DNA from: Pullichristensenella sp002068815
Lineage (GTDB): Bacteria; Bacillota; Clostridia; Christensenellales; Aristaeellaceae
Assembly: GCA_040772885.1 (NCBI GenBank)
Contig: JAXGXF010000016.1
Location: forward strand, 1-51,116
DNA length: 51,116 nucleotides
Direction: 5' to 3'
This document shows positions 7,218-16,071 of this stretch, piece by piece. Position 1 is the stretch's first letter. The number at the start of each line of letters is the position of its first letter. A program made the translations under genes and the position numbers. The notes beneath the pieces were generated by a model. The model was not told the DNA's origin, searched no databases, and was given only the letters and a program-made list of their open reading frames with translations.

Positions 7218-7961
7218 ATGGAAAACGGCAACGGAAACGTCATCGAAGTCGTCCACCTGCGAAAGTCGTTCGGGAACAACCCGGTGCTCAAGGACATCGA
7301 CTTCGCCGCGAGGAAGGGCGAGGTGACTTGCATCATCGGCTCGTCCGGCTCCGGAAAGAGCACGCTGCTTCGCTGCATCAACCTGCTCGAGCTCCCGGAC
7401 GCCGGCGAGATACGCTTTCACGGGAAGGACATACAGTCGGGCGCCATGTCCCTCGCCGAGTACAACGCGCGCGTCGGCATGATCTTCCAGCAGTTCAACC
7501 TGTTCTACAACATGACGGCGCTCAAAAACTGCATGGTGGGGCAGATGAAGGTGCTCGGGCGAAAGCCCGCCGAGGCGGAGGAAAACGCGATGAAGTACCT
7601 CAAGAAGGTCGGCATGGAGCGGTACACAGGCGCGAAGCCGAGGCAGCTCTCCGGCGGGCAGAAGCAGCGCGTCGCGATCGCGCGCGCGCTCTCGATGGAC
7701 CCCGAGGTGCTGCTGTTCGACGAGCCGACCTCCGCGCTCGACCCCGAGATGGTCGGCGAGGTGCTCACCGTCATGCAGGATTTGGCGAAGAGCGGGCTCA
7801 CGATGCTCGTCGTCACGCACGAGATGGGCTTTGCGAGGACCGTCGCCGACAACGTCGTGTTCATGGACAACGGCGTCATCGCCGAGGAGGGTCCCCCGCA
7901 GGACGTGCTCGTCAATCCGAAGCATCCCCGGCTCAAGGAGTTCCTGGCGAGCGTGCTCTGA
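7218..7961 (+). CDS. Polar amino acid ABC transporter ATP-binding protein (GlnQ type)
   Basis: ATPase of 247 residues. Walker A GSSGSGKST, Q-loop GMIFQQFNLF, signature LSGGQKQRVAIARAL, Walker B VLLFDEPTSALD and switch His in VVTHEMGFA are all intact. It starts 3 bases after the permease stop with AGGAGG overlapping that gene's end, so translation is coupled. It energises the riboswitch-controlled importer. The GlnQ/HisP/ArtP families are too similar to name a substrate from this subunit alone. Confidence 0.94.
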   Translation: MENGNGNVIEVVHLRKSFGNNPVLKDIDFAARKGEVTCIIGSSGSGKSTLLRCINLLELPDAGEIRFHGKDIQSGAMSLAEYNARVGMIFQQFNLFYNMTALKNCMVGQMKVLGRKPAEAEENAMKYLKKVGMERYTGAKPRQLSGGQKQRVAIARALSMDPEVLLFDEPTSALDPEMVGEVLTVMQDLAKSGLTMLVVTHEMGFARTVADNVVFMDNGVIAEEGPPQDVLVNPKHPRLKEFLASVL

Positions 7962-7980
7962 CCTCCGAAGGGAAAAACTT

Positions 7981-8022
7981 CGCGGGAGTATATCGGGTTT
8001 GGCATACCGATATGCTCCCGCG
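7981..8022 (+). terminator. Strong hairpin after the lysine transporter operon
   Basis: A 16-bp stem (7981-7996 with 8007-8022, one G-T pair) and 10-base loop, 20 bases after the ATPase stop. No T-tract follows, so it may be a Rho-assisted end or 3' stabiliser. The rest of 7962-8210 holds the promoter region of the next operon. Confidence 0.55.
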
Positions 8023-8071
8023 CCATATGCCCCGGCCGCGCGCCCCGGGCACCGTTTAACGGAAACTCCGC

Positions 8072-8101
8072 TTGACCCGAAATTGGAGTTTAAAATACAA
8101 T
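8072..8101 (+). promoter_or_regulatory. Candidate promoter of the mdh-fumC-hdr-flx-frd operon
   Basis: TTGACC (8072-8077) and TACAAT (8096-8101) with an 18-base spacer. A second TATAAT at 8160-8165 lacks a good -35 element but is closer to the gene, so two starts are possible. Confidence 0.5.
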
Positions 8102-8210
8102 ATCGATATGGGTATGCCTTCATGCCGGATTTCTATTTCCCGATTCCGCGCCGCCCCGGTATAATGGATGTGGGGAGAGAGCGCGCAAAAGGGAAGGGGA
8201 ACGAATCGCA

Positions 8211-9161
8211 ATGAAGACAAAGATCACCGTGATCGGGGCGGGCAACGTCGGCTCCACGATCGCCTTCATGATGTCCGTCAAGCACACCGCCGACGAGGTC
8301 GTATTGATCGACATCAACGAATCCAAGGCGCTCGGCGAGGCGATGGACATCCGCCAGGGCGCGCCGCTGGCCGCGCAGCCAGTGTCGGTCTACGCGGGCT
8401 CTTACGAGGACGCCGCAGGCTCCGACATCGTCATCATCACCTCCGGCATACCGCGCAAGCCCGGCCAGACGCGCATGGACCTCGCGCAGACGAACGTCAA
8501 CGTCGTCAAGGAAATCGCGCCGGAGATCACGAAATACGCGCCCGAGGCGACCTACATCATCGTCAGCAACCCGGTCGACGTATTGACCTACGTGTTTCAC
8601 AAGGTCACGGACATCCCGGCCGAGCGGATCATCGGCAGCGGAACGCTCCTGGACACGTCCCGGCTGCGCTCGCGGCTCGCGGAGTATTTGAACGTCAGCG
8701 AGAAGAACGTCCACGCGTACGTGTTCGGCGAGCACGGCGACACCGCGTTCATCCCGTGGTCGATCGCGCAGGTGTCCACGATCAACCTGCTCGACTACAA
8801 GGACCTGATCAAGCTCCGCCACGGCCAAATGACCGACCTCGACTTCGACGAGATCGAGAGCTACATGCGCACCTCCGGCTCCAAGATCATCCAGCGCAAG
8901 GGCGCGACCTATTACGCGATCGCGATGTCGGTGTGCGGCATCTGCGACTGCCTGTTCGGTTCGGTCAACGCGGTGGCGTCGGTATCGACGATGCTGCGCG
9001 GCGAGTACGGCATCTCGGACGTATGTCTGAGCCTGCCGACGATGATCTGCGACGGCGAGATCCGCGGGCGGATACTCCCGAAGCTGACCGACGCAGAGGT
9101 CGAGAAGCTGCACATCAGCGCGGAGGCGCTGAAGAAGGTCATCGCGAGCCTCGTAATCTAG
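8211..9161 (+). CDS. mdh: Malate dehydrogenase (LDH-like fold, MDH-type specificity residue)
   Basis: NAD-dependent 2-hydroxyacid dehydrogenase of 316 residues. The Rossmann motif is VIGAGNVGST, the substrate-clamp segment is SGIPRKPGQTRMDL, and the catalytic His is H175 in GEHGDT, with D148/R151 in LLDTSRLR. Overall the sequence resembles L-lactate dehydrogenases, but the residue equivalent to LDH Gln102 is Arg82, the residue that selects oxaloacetate/malate in this superfamily. Fumarase lies 12 bases downstream and a fumarate reductase follows in the operon, which supports malate dehydrogenase. AAGGGAAGGGG precedes the ATG. An automatic lactate dehydrogenase label is the main alternative. 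Confidence 0.8.
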   Translation: MKTKITVIGAGNVGSTIAFMMSVKHTADEVVLIDINESKALGEAMDIRQGAPLAAQPVSVYAGSYEDAAGSDIVIITSGIPRKPGQTRMDLAQTNVNVVKEIAPEITKYAPEATYIIVSNPVDVLTYVFHKVTDIPAERIIGSGTLLDTSRLRSRLAEYLNVSEKNVHAYVFGEHGDTAFIPWSIAQVSTINLLDYKDLIKLRHGQMTDLDFDEIESYMRTSGSKIIQRKGATYYAIAMSVCGICDCLFGSVNAVASVSTMLRGEYGISDVCLSLPTMICDGEIRGRILPKLTDAEVEKLHISAEALKKVIASLVI

Positions 9162-9173
9162 GGGGGGTTGAAC

Positions 9174-10544
9174 ATGGAATACCGCATCGAACGCGACTCG
9201 ATGGGCGAAATAGCCGTTCCCGCGGACCGCTACTGGGGCGCGCAGACCGAGCGCAGCCACGAGAATTTCCGGATCGGCACCGAGGTCATGCCGCGCGAGA
9301 TCACGCACGCGTTCGGCATTCTCAAGAAGGCCGCCGCGATCGCGAACAACCGCATGAAGCCGGACAGGATGGACGCGCGGAGGCTTGAAATCATTGCGAA
9401 GGCGTGCGACGAGGTGATCTCGGGCGAGCTCAACAACCACTTCCCGCTCGTCGTCTGGCAGACGGGCAGCGGCACGCAGTCGAACATGAACGCGAACGAG
9501 GTCATCGCGAACCGCGGAAACGAGCTCGCCGGCGAGAAATTGCTGCACCCGAACGACGACATCAACATGTCGCAGAGCTCGAACGACACGTTCCCGACCG
9601 CGATGCACATCGCGGCGGTGCTCGGGATCGAGGACCAACTGCTGCCGGCGCTCGACCGGCTGCTCCAAACGCTTCTCCGCCTCGAGGCCGAGAACGGCGA
9701 TATCGTCAAGAGCGGCCGCACGCACCTGCAGGACGCGACGCCGATCAAGTTCTCGCAGGAGATCAGCGGCTGGCGCAACATGCTCGAGAAATCGCGCGAT
9801 ATGATCCGGGCGTCGCTCCCGGGGCTGCTCGAGCTCGCGCTCGGCGGGACCGCGGTCGGCACCGGGCTGAACGCGCCGGAGGGCTTCGGGGAAGCGGTCG
9901 CGGCCGCCGTCTCCGAACTGACCGGGAAGCCGTTCGTCACCGCCGAAAACAAGTTCCACGCGCTGACCTCGAAGGACGAACTGGTGTTCGCGCACGGCGC
10001 GCTGAAGGCGCTCGCGGCGAACCTGATGAAGATCGCAAACGACGTGCGCTGGCTCGCGTCCGGCCCGCGCTGCGGCCTCGGCGAAATCTCGATCCCCGAG
10101 AACGAGCCCGGCTCGTCGATCATGCCCGGCAAGGTCAACCCGACGCAGTGCGAGGCGCTGACGATGGTCGCGGTGCAGGTGATGGCGAACGACGTCGCCG
10201 TCGGCATCGCCGCGTCGCAGGGGAACTTCGAGCTCAACGTGTACATGCCGGTCCTGATCTACAACTTCCTGCAGTCCGTCCGGCTGCTCTCGGACGCGAT
10301 GGTTTCCTTCAATGACCATTGCGCATCCGGCATCACGGCGAACCGCGAGAAGATGAAGGCGAACCTCCACAACTCGCTGATGCTCGTGACCGCGCTGAAC
10401 CCGTACATCGGCTACGACAACGCGGCGAGGACCGTCAAGAAGGCGCACGCCGAGTGCATCTCGCTCAGGGAAGCCTGCGTCGCGCTGGGATATCTCAGCG
10501 CCGAGCGGTTCGACGAGGTGTTCCACCCGGAGCAGATGGTGTAG
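9174..10544 (+). CDS. fumC: Class II fumarate hydratase
   Basis: Fumarase of 456 residues interconverting malate and fumarate, oxygen-stable class II, cytoplasmic homotetramer in characterised relatives. The signature GSSIMPGKVNPTQCEAL is intact, as are WQTGSGTQSNMNANEV and the substrate loop SGRTHLQDATPIKFSQE. Length is normal. ATG 9174 follows a G-rich Shine-Dalgarno (9161-9167); an in-frame TTG at 9168 is less likely. Its place between malate dehydrogenase and the Hdr/Frd genes argues for running malate to fumarate to supply the fumarate reductase. Aspartase is a related alternative but conserved residues and length fit fumarase. Confidence 0.93.
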   Translation: MEYRIERDSMGEIAVPADRYWGAQTERSHENFRIGTEVMPREITHAFGILKKAAAIANNRMKPDRMDARRLEIIAKACDEVISGELNNHFPLVVWQTGSGTQSNMNANEVIANRGNELAGEKLLHPNDDINMSQSSNDTFPTAMHIAAVLGIEDQLLPALDRLLQTLLRLEAENGDIVKSGRTHLQDATPIKFSQEISGWRNMLEKSRDMIRASLPGLLELALGGTAVGTGLNAPEGFGEAVAAAVSELTGKPFVTAENKFHALTSKDELVFAHGALKALAANLMKIANDVRWLASGPRCGLGEISIPENEPGSSIMPGKVNPTQCEALTMVAVQVMANDVAVGIAASQGNFELNVYMPVLIYNFLQSVRLLSDAMVSFNDHCASGITANREKMKANLHNSLMLVTALNPYIGYDNAARTVKKAHAECISLREACVALGYLSAERFDEVFHPEQMV

Positions 10545-10628
10545 CCGGGTCGCCCAATGGACAATCGGATTCCGGCGCGCGACCTGCCGCCGGAATCTTG
10601 TCGAAATCCGACCAAAGGAGCGTTTTGC

Positions 10629-11414
10629 ATGCGCTATTCGTACTACCCGGGCTGCACGCTGAAGACGAGGGCGAAGGAGCTCGACCGGTATGCCCGGCTG
10701 TCGGCCGTTGCGCTCGGAGCCGAGCTCGAGGAGCTTCCCGAGTGGCAGTGCTGCGGCGCGGTCTACCCGCTCGCGAAGGACGAGATCGCGACGCGGCTGT
10801 CCGCCGTGCGCGCGCTGATGTCTGCGCGGGACGAGGGGCGGACGCTCGTGACCGTCTGCTCCGCCTGCCACAACGTGCTCAAGCAGACAAACGAGGCGCT
10901 GAAAGCGGACGCGAACCTCCGGATGAAGGTCAACAACTACCTCGACCCCGAAGTCCCGTACGCGGGCGAGGCGAGGGCGATCCACTACCTCGAGCTTTTG
11001 CGGGACGAGATCGGCTTCGGCGAGGTCAAGAAGAGGGTCGCGAACCCGCTGAAGGGCCGCAGGATCGCCGGCTACTACGGATGCCTGCTGCTTCGGCCCT
11101 CCGCGGTCATGGCGCTCGACGACCCGGAGAACCCGCGCGTACTCGAGGACTTCATACGCGCGCTCGGCGCGGAGCCGGTCGCCTACGGCCGGCGCAACGA
11201 GTGCTGCGGGGCCTATGTCACGCTCGAGGACCGCGCGCAGGCGGAGAAGAGCGCCCGGAAGATCGTGCAATCCGCCGCGGACGCGGGCGCGGAGACGATC
11301 GTGACCGCGTGCCCGCTGTGCCTGTACAACCTCAAGAACAGCGCGGGCGGGCTGCCGGTCAGGTACATCACCGAATTGCTGGCGGAGGCGCTGGGCATCG
11401 CGGAGGGCGCATGA
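10629..11414 (+). CDS. hdrB: Heterodisulfide reductase subunit B-like protein (HdrB, two CCG domains)
   Basis: Cytoplasmic electron-transfer subunit of 261 residues with two CCG domains. All ten ligands expected for the two noncubane [4Fe-4S] clusters are present: C9, C41, C42, C77, C80 and C152, C192, C193, C228, C231, nearly the same numbering as methanogen HdrB. In methanogens HdrB reduces the CoM-S-S-CoB disulfide; a bacterium would have a different acceptor, and here the neighbouring fumarate reductase is the obvious candidate. AAAGGAG lies upstream of ATG 10629. The stop overlaps the hdrC start by four bases. Confidence 0.9.
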   Translation: MRYSYYPGCTLKTRAKELDRYARLSAVALGAELEELPEWQCCGAVYPLAKDEIATRLSAVRALMSARDEGRTLVTVCSACHNVLKQTNEALKADANLRMKVNNYLDPEVPYAGEARAIHYLELLRDEIGFGEVKKRVANPLKGRRIAGYYGCLLLRPSAVMALDDPENPRVLEDFIRALGAEPVAYGRRNECCGAYVTLEDRAQAEKSARKIVQSAADAGAETIVTACPLCLYNLKNSAGGLPVRYITELLAEALGIAEGA

Positions 11415-11797
11415 ACAACGAAAATCTCAGGGATCTGGTCGTCGAGATCAGCGGCGCGAACCCGCGCAAGTGCATGCGGTGCGGCAAGTGCTCGGGAACC
11501 TGCCCGGCGTATGCCGAGATGGAATACCGTCCGCACCGGATCGTCGCGATGGTCGAGAAGGGCGACATCGAGCCGCTGATGCGCTCGCAGTCGCTGTACC
11601 GCTGCCTCGCGTGCATGGCGTGCGTCGAGCGGTGCCCGCGAAGCGTCGAGCCGGCGAAGCTCGTCGAGGCCGTCCGGCTGCTCGTCATCCGCGGGCAGGG
11701 GCAGAACCACATGTCCCCGGACGACATCCCGCAAAAACTCGACGCGGAGCTTCCGCAGCAGGCGATCGTCGCGGCGCTCCGGAAGTACGGGAAATAA
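11411..11797 (+). CDS. hdrC: Heterodisulfide reductase subunit C-like ferredoxin (HdrC)
   Basis: Small 128-residue protein carrying two [4Fe-4S] cluster motifs, C21-C24-C27-C31-P and C65-C68-C71-C75-P, the usual HdrC arrangement that wires HdrA to HdrB. It begins at the ATG overlapping the hdrB stop (ATGA), so the two are translationally coupled. YRPHRIVAMVEKGD between the clusters is typical of HdrC. A longer open frame that fuses it to sequence inside fumC and hdrB is not real. Confidence 0.9.
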   Translation: MNNENLRDLVVEISGANPRKCMRCGKCSGTCPAYAEMEYRPHRIVAMVEKGDIEPLMRSQSLYRCLACMACVERCPRSVEPAKLVEAVRLLVIRGQGQNHMSPDDIPQKLDAELPQQAIVAALRKYGK

Positions 11798-11812
11798 CAA
11801 GGAGAGACAGCG

Positions 11813-13810
11813 ATGCAGAAGATCGGCGTATTCGTCTGTTGGTGCGGAACCAACATCGCGGCCACGGTCGACGTAGCTGCGGTTGCCGATGCGATGAGAA
11901 GCGAGCCGGGCGTAGTCTACGCCGCGGATTATCAATACATGTGCTCAGAAGTCGGCCAGCAGAGGCTGATCGCCGCCGTCCGCGAGCACGCGCTGACCGG
12001 CGTCGTCATCTGCGCCTGCTCGCCGCGCATGCACGAGCAGACGTTCCGCAGGGCCGCCGAGCGCGCCGGGCTCAACCCGTACATGGTCGAGATCGCGAAC
12101 ATCCGCGAGCAATGCTCGTGGATTCACAAGGACAAGGCGGTCGGTACCCCCAAGGCGATCGCGCTCGCGCGCGCGGCGGTCGCGAAGGTGCTGAAAAACG
12201 CGCCGCTCACGGCCGGGGAGAGCCCGGTCGCGAAGCGCGCGCTCGTGATCGGCGGCGGCATCGCGGGCATACAGACGGCGCTCGATGTCGCCGAGGCGGG
12301 CTACGAGGTCGATATCGTCGAGAAATCGCCGACGATCGGCGGCCGCATGGCGCAGCTCGACAAGACGTTCCCGACGCTCGACTGCTCCGCGTGCATACTG
12401 ACGCCGAAGATGGTCGAGGCCGCGCAGAGCCCGAACATCGAGCTGCTCACCTACAGCGAGGTCGAGAAGGTCGCGGGCTTCGTCGGAAATTTCACGGTGA
12501 CGATTCGCAAAAAGGCGCGCTATGTTGACACGAACAGGTGCACCGGCTGCGCCGAGTGCGTCGCGAAGTGCCCGGCGCGAAAGGGCAAGAACGAGTTCAA
12601 CATGGGGCTCGACAACCGCAGCGCGATCTACATCCCGTTCGCGCAGGCGATCCCGAACGTCGCGACGATCGACGCGAGCCAGTGCATCAAGCTCAGGACC
12701 GGCAAGTGCGGCATCTGCGAGAAGGTATGCTCCGCCGGCGCGATCGACTACAACCAGCGGGATGAAGTGATCGAGCGCAGGTACGGCGCGATCGTCGCCG
12801 CGACGGGATTCCGGCCAATCTCTTTGGAGAAATTCGGCGAGTACGCGTATCAGGAGAGCCCCGACGTCGTGACATCGCTCGAGTTCGAGCGCATCTTGAA
12901 CGCCGCCGGGCCCACGAAGGGGCAGCTCGTGCGCCCGTCGGACGGCAAACACCCGCACGAGATCGTGTTCATACAGTGCGTCGGCTCGCGCTGCTCCGAG
13001 GACGCGGGCAAGGGCAAGACCTACTGCTCGAAGATCTGCTGCATGTACACCGCGAAGCACGCGATGCTCGTGCGCGAGAAGTACCCGGACGTCCGCGTGC
13101 GCGTGTTCTACATCGACGTGCGCACGCCCGGCAAGAACTTCGACGAGTTCTACCGCCGCGCCGCCGAGCAGTACGGCGTCGAGTACGTCAAGGGCATGGT
13201 CGGCAAGGTCTGGCGGCAGAACGGCAAGCTGATGGTACAGGGGAGCGATTTGCTGAACGACGAGCAGCTTTTGATTCCCGCCGACATGGTCGTGCTCGCG
13301 GCCGCGATCGAGCCGGAGCCCGGCGCGCGCGCGCTCGCGACGATGCTGACCGCGTCGATGGACACGAACGACTTCTTCTCCGAGGCGCACCCGAAGCTCC
13401 GCCCGGTCGAGAGCCCGACCGCGGGCGTGTTCCTGTCCGGCGCGTGCCAGGGGCCCAAGGACATCCCGGAGACGGTCGCGCAGGCGGGCGCGGCGGCGAT
13501 CAAGGTCGTGGGGCTGCTCTCGAAGGACAGGCTCGTGACGAACCCGTGCGTTGCGCATTCGAACGAGCTTTTGTGCAACGGCTGCTCCCAGTGCGAGAAG
13601 GTCTGCCCGTACGGGGCGATCACGTACTCGGAGCGCGAGGTCGTCGACCGCGGCGTCAAGGACGTCCGCAGGCTCGCCTCGGTCAACGAGGCCGTCTGCC
13701 GGGGCTGCGGCGCGTGCACGGTCGCGTGCCCGTCCGGGGCGATGGACTTGAAGGGCTTTGCGAACCGGCAGATCATGGCGGAGGTGGACGCGATATGCAG
13801 GGCGAAGTGA
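11813..13810 (+). CDS. hdrA: Heterodisulfide reductase subunit A-like flavoprotein (HdrA, electron-bifurcation core)
   Basis: FAD and iron-sulfur protein of 665 residues. Order: N-terminal Cys domain (VFVCWCGTNIAATVD; C44, C67, C69), thioredoxin-reductase-like FAD fold (VIGGGIAGIQTA near 145-157) with C191/C194 in LDCSACILTPKM, an inserted ferredoxin motif C243-C246-C249-C253, a second Cys group in CIKLRTGKCGICEKVC, and a C-terminal ferredoxin pair (CNGCSQCEKVCPYGA and CRGCGACTVACPSGA). In known Hdr complexes the HdrA FAD is the site of flavin-based electron bifurcation. The length and cluster set look complete. Its 3' end overlaps the next gene by 16 bases. Confidence 0.92.
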   Translation: MQKIGVFVCWCGTNIAATVDVAAVADAMRSEPGVVYAADYQYMCSEVGQQRLIAAVREHALTGVVICACSPRMHEQTFRRAAERAGLNPYMVEIANIREQCSWIHKDKAVGTPKAIALARAAVAKVLKNAPLTAGESPVAKRALVIGGGIAGIQTALDVAEAGYEVDIVEKSPTIGGRMAQLDKTFPTLDCSACILTPKMVEAAQSPNIELLTYSEVEKVAGFVGNFTVTIRKKARYVDTNRCTGCAECVAKCPARKGKNEFNMGLDNRSAIYIPFAQAIPNVATIDASQCIKLRTGKCGICEKVCSAGAIDYNQRDEVIERRYGAIVAATGFRPISLEKFGEYAYQESPDVVTSLEFERILNAAGPTKGQLVRPSDGKHPHEIVFIQCVGSRCSEDAGKGKTYCSKICCMYTAKHAMLVREKYPDVRVRVFYIDVRTPGKNFDEFYRRAAEQYGVEYVKGMVGKVWRQNGKLMVQGSDLLNDEQLLIPADMVVLAAAIEPEPGARALATMLTASMDTNDFFSEAHPKLRPVESPTAGVFLSGACQGPKDIPETVAQAGAAAIKVVGLLSKDRLVTNPCVAHSNELLCNGCSQCEKVCPYGAITYSEREVVDRGVKDVRRLASVNEAVCRGCGACTVACPSGAMDLKGFANRQIMAEVDAICRAK

Positions 13811-14235
13811 ACGAGTTCAAGCCGCTGATCGTGGCGTTCTGCTGCAACTGGTGCAGCTACGCGGGCGCGGACCTCGCGGGCTCGAGCAGACTCAGCTACC
13901 CCGCCGACGTGAAGATCATCCGCGTGCCGTGCTCCTGCCGCGTGAACCCGCTGTTCATACTCCGTGCGTTCCAGCGCGGCGCGGATGGCGTGATTATTTG
14001 CGGCTGCCACCCGGGCGATTGCCACTACACGACCGGCAACTACTACGCGCGCCGCAGGATGACCGTGCTGTTTCGGCTGCTCGAGTTCATGGGCATCGAC
14101 CGGCAGCGCGTGCGCGTCGAGTGGGTGTCGGCCGCCGAGGGCGCGAAGTTCGCGCTCGTCATGAACGAATTCGCCGGCGCGGTCAAGGCGCTCGGCGAGA
14201 ATGTGAAGCTGGGGGATTTACGATGCAAACCGTAG
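13795..14235 (+). CDS. flxD: MvhD/FlxD-like [2Fe-2S] subunit
   Basis: Protein of 146 residues of the methyl-viologen hydrogenase delta family. Conserved cysteine blocks FCCNWCSYAGADLAG, RVPCSCRVNP and ICGCHPGDCHY bind a [2Fe-2S] cluster in the family and pass electrons from the input module to HdrA. It starts inside the end of hdrA and its stop overlaps the next start, so it is tightly coupled. In bacteria with HdrABC-FlxABCD the equivalent is FlxD, placed directly after hdrA as here. The symbol is assigned by family and gene order. Confidence 0.87.
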   Translation: MQGEVNEFKPLIVAFCCNWCSYAGADLAGSSRLSYPADVKIIRVPCSCRVNPLFILRAFQRGADGVIICGCHPGDCHYTTGNYYARRRMTVLFRLLEFMGIDRQRVRVEWVSAAEGAKFALVMNEFAGAVKALGENVKLGDLRCKP

Positions 14236-15062
14236 CCGAGAGGGTCATCGCGCGCGCGAAGGAGCTGTTTTTTTCGGGCGAGGTCCGCCGCGTGCTGGGC
14301 TGGGAGCGCGGCGAGTTTCAGCACGAGCGCATCCCGGCGCTTTACGAGACCGCGGAGCAATTGGAGAAGCTCGTCTACGACGAATATTGCGGGCCGAACC
14401 TGTCGAAGGAATTGATCGCGCTGTCGAAGCTCGAGGGCAGGACGCTCGCGATCCTGAAACCCTGCGACGCGCGGAGCCTGAACCTGCTGCTCCGGGAGTA
14501 CCGCGTCGACCGGGAGAAGGTCTACATCCTCGGCGCGGGCTGCACAGGCATGCGCGGCAGGGACGGGCTTTTGCTCAAGTGCGAGACCTGCCGGGGCAAG
14601 GACTTCCCGGTGTTCGACGAGGCGATCGACGACGAGGAGTGCCGCAAAGTCCCGGACGGCGACCGCTTCGCGGACGTCTGCAGAATCGAACAGATGTCCG
14701 GCGACGAGCGGTTCCTGTTCTTTCGCAGCGAGCTCTCGAAGTGCATCCGCTGCAACGCCTGCCGCAACATCTGCCCGGCGTGCTCGTGCAACCAGTGCGT
14801 GTTCGACAACCCGGACTCCGGCGTCTCCTCGAAGGCGAGCGCCGACCCGTTCGAGGACAGCCAGTTCCACATCGTGCGCGCGTTCCACGTCGCCGGGCGC
14901 TGCACGGACTGCGGCGAGTGCTCGCGCGCCTGCCCGCAGGGGATACCGCTGCACCTTCTGAACCGCAAGATCATCAAGGACATCGGCGAGCTCTACGGCG
15001 GGTACGAGGCCGGCGGCCGCTCGCCGCTGATCGACTACCGGGCGAGCGATGGGGAGGCATAG
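14223..15062 (+). CDS. 4Fe-4S dicluster protein, FlxC-like
   Basis: Cytoplasmic Fe-S protein of 279 residues. The N-terminal half (LAILKPCDARSLNLLL, KVYILGAGCTGM, CETCRG) resembles the FrhB/FdhB-like domain found in hydrogenase beta-type and Hdr-associated proteins; the C-terminal half carries two ferredoxin motifs, CIRCNACRNICPACSCNQC and CTDCGECSRACP. Position between the FlxD-like and FlxB-like genes matches FlxC of bacterial Flx-Hdr clusters, but the symbol is not certain. It probably relays electrons between the NAD(P)H module and the Hdr core. Confidence 0.75.
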   Translation: MQTVAERVIARAKELFFSGEVRRVLGWERGEFQHERIPALYETAEQLEKLVYDEYCGPNLSKELIALSKLEGRTLAILKPCDARSLNLLLREYRVDREKVYILGAGCTGMRGRDGLLLKCETCRGKDFPVFDEAIDDEECRKVPDGDRFADVCRIEQMSGDERFLFFRSELSKCIRCNACRNICPACSCNQCVFDNPDSGVSSKASADPFEDSQFHIVRAFHVAGRCTDCGECSRACPQGIPLHLLNRKIIKDIGELYGGYEAGGRSPLIDYRASDGEA

Positions 15063-15063
15063 C

Positions 15064-16071
15064 ATGTTGAAGCTGCATCTGGACAGGCTTTTCCGGATCG
15101 CCGAGCGCCGGAAGCTGTTCGCCCCGATCCGGAGGGCGGGGGTCGTCGATTTCGGGCTCTGGGAGCCGGGCGCGGACGTCGATCTTGAAACGCTGACCTC
15201 CCGCTCCGCGAAGGGGCTGTTCTTCCCGCAGTCGGAGGACCTGATGGTGTTTCAAATGCGCGGGAAGGCGATCGAGGTCGAGCCCGCGGCGGTTCCGGAC
15301 GACATGTTCGTGCTGTTCGGCGTGCGCGCGTGCGACGCCCGGAGCTTCGCAATCCTCGACCGCGTGTTCCTGGAAGGTCCCGTGGATACATGGTATCAGG
15401 CCAGAAGGAGCGCCGGCACGGTCGTGGCGCTCGGCTGCCCGGGGCCGCTTGCTGAAAGCTGCTTCTGCCCGGTGTTCGGGATCGACCTCGCCGAGCCGGA
15501 GGGCGACGCACGCGCGTGGGTGCTCGACGGCGAGCTCTATCTGAAGGCCATGACCGAAAAGGGCGAGGCGTTGCTGAAAGAACTCGACGGGGAAGAGGTC
15601 GACGACAATGCGCTCGACGCCGCGAAAGCCGACGCGCGCGCGAAGATGGCGCAGAACCCGCTCGCCGACCTCGACCTGACCGGGCTCGACGGCGATCACA
15701 TGATGGAGATGTTCAACGCCCCCGAGTGGAAGGCGCTCTCGAAGGCGTGCCTGGGCTGCGGCGCGTGCACGTATGTGTGCCCGACCTGCCAGTGCTACGA
15801 CATACGCGACTTCGATACCGGCTCGGGCATCCAGCGGTTCCGCTGCTGGGACTCTTGCATGTTCTCGGACTTCACGCTGATGGCGCACGGCAACCCGCGC
15901 AGGACGCAGCTCGAGCGGTTCCGCCAGCGGTTCATGCACAAGCTGTCGTACTTCCCGGCGAACAACGACGGAATCTACGCCTGCGTCGGCTGCGGCCGGT
16001 GCGTCGGGAAGTGCCCGATGCACGTGAACATCGCAAAGGTCATCCGCGCGCTGGGAGGGAAGCACATATGA
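15064..16071 (+). CDS. 4Fe-4S protein of the AsrA/hydrogenase-beta type, FlxB-like
   Basis: Protein of 335 residues with the layout of anaerobic sulfite reductase subunit A and soluble hydrogenase beta subunits: an N-terminal domain with FGVRACDARSFAILDRVF, a central region with CFCPVFG, and two C-terminal ferredoxin motifs, CLGCGACTYVCPTCQC and CVGCGRCVGKCPMHVN. Such subunits normally pair with an FAD/NAD(P)-binding partner, which is the next gene (start overlaps this stop by four bases). ATG 15064 is chosen because GGGGAGG lies 7 bases upstream; an upstream ATG at 15049 lacks a good ribosome site. Confidence 0.77.
   Translation: MLKLHLDRLFRIAERRKLFAPIRRAGVVDFGLWEPGADVDLETLTSRSAKGLFFPQSEDLMVFQMRGKAIEVEPAAVPDDMFVLFGVRACDARSFAILDRVFLEGPVDTWYQARRSAGTVVALGCPGPLAESCFCPVFGIDLAEPEGDARAWVLDGELYLKAMTEKGEALLKELDGEEVDDNALDAAKADARAKMAQNPLADLDLTGLDGDHMMEMFNAPEWKALSKACLGCGACTYVCPTCQCYDIRDFDTGSGIQRFRCWDSCMFSDFTLMAHGNPRRTQLERFRQRFMHKLSYFPANNDGIYACVGCGRCVGKCPMHVNIAKVIRALGGKHI

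Noticed and set aside
8211..9161. L-lactate dehydrogenase label
   Set aside because: The specificity residue is Arg82 rather than Gln, and the operon supplies fumarase and fumarate reductase.
8133..11270. Long open frame of 1,045 codons on the minus strand
   Set aside because: It is antisense to mdh, fumC and hdrB, Arg/Asp/Val-rich without recognisable domains; a product of GC-rich codon bias.
10319..11410. Long frame joining fumC/hdrB antiphase sequence to HdrC
   Set aside because: Only the part from 11411 has HdrC motifs; upstream is out of frame with real genes and compositionally a shadow.
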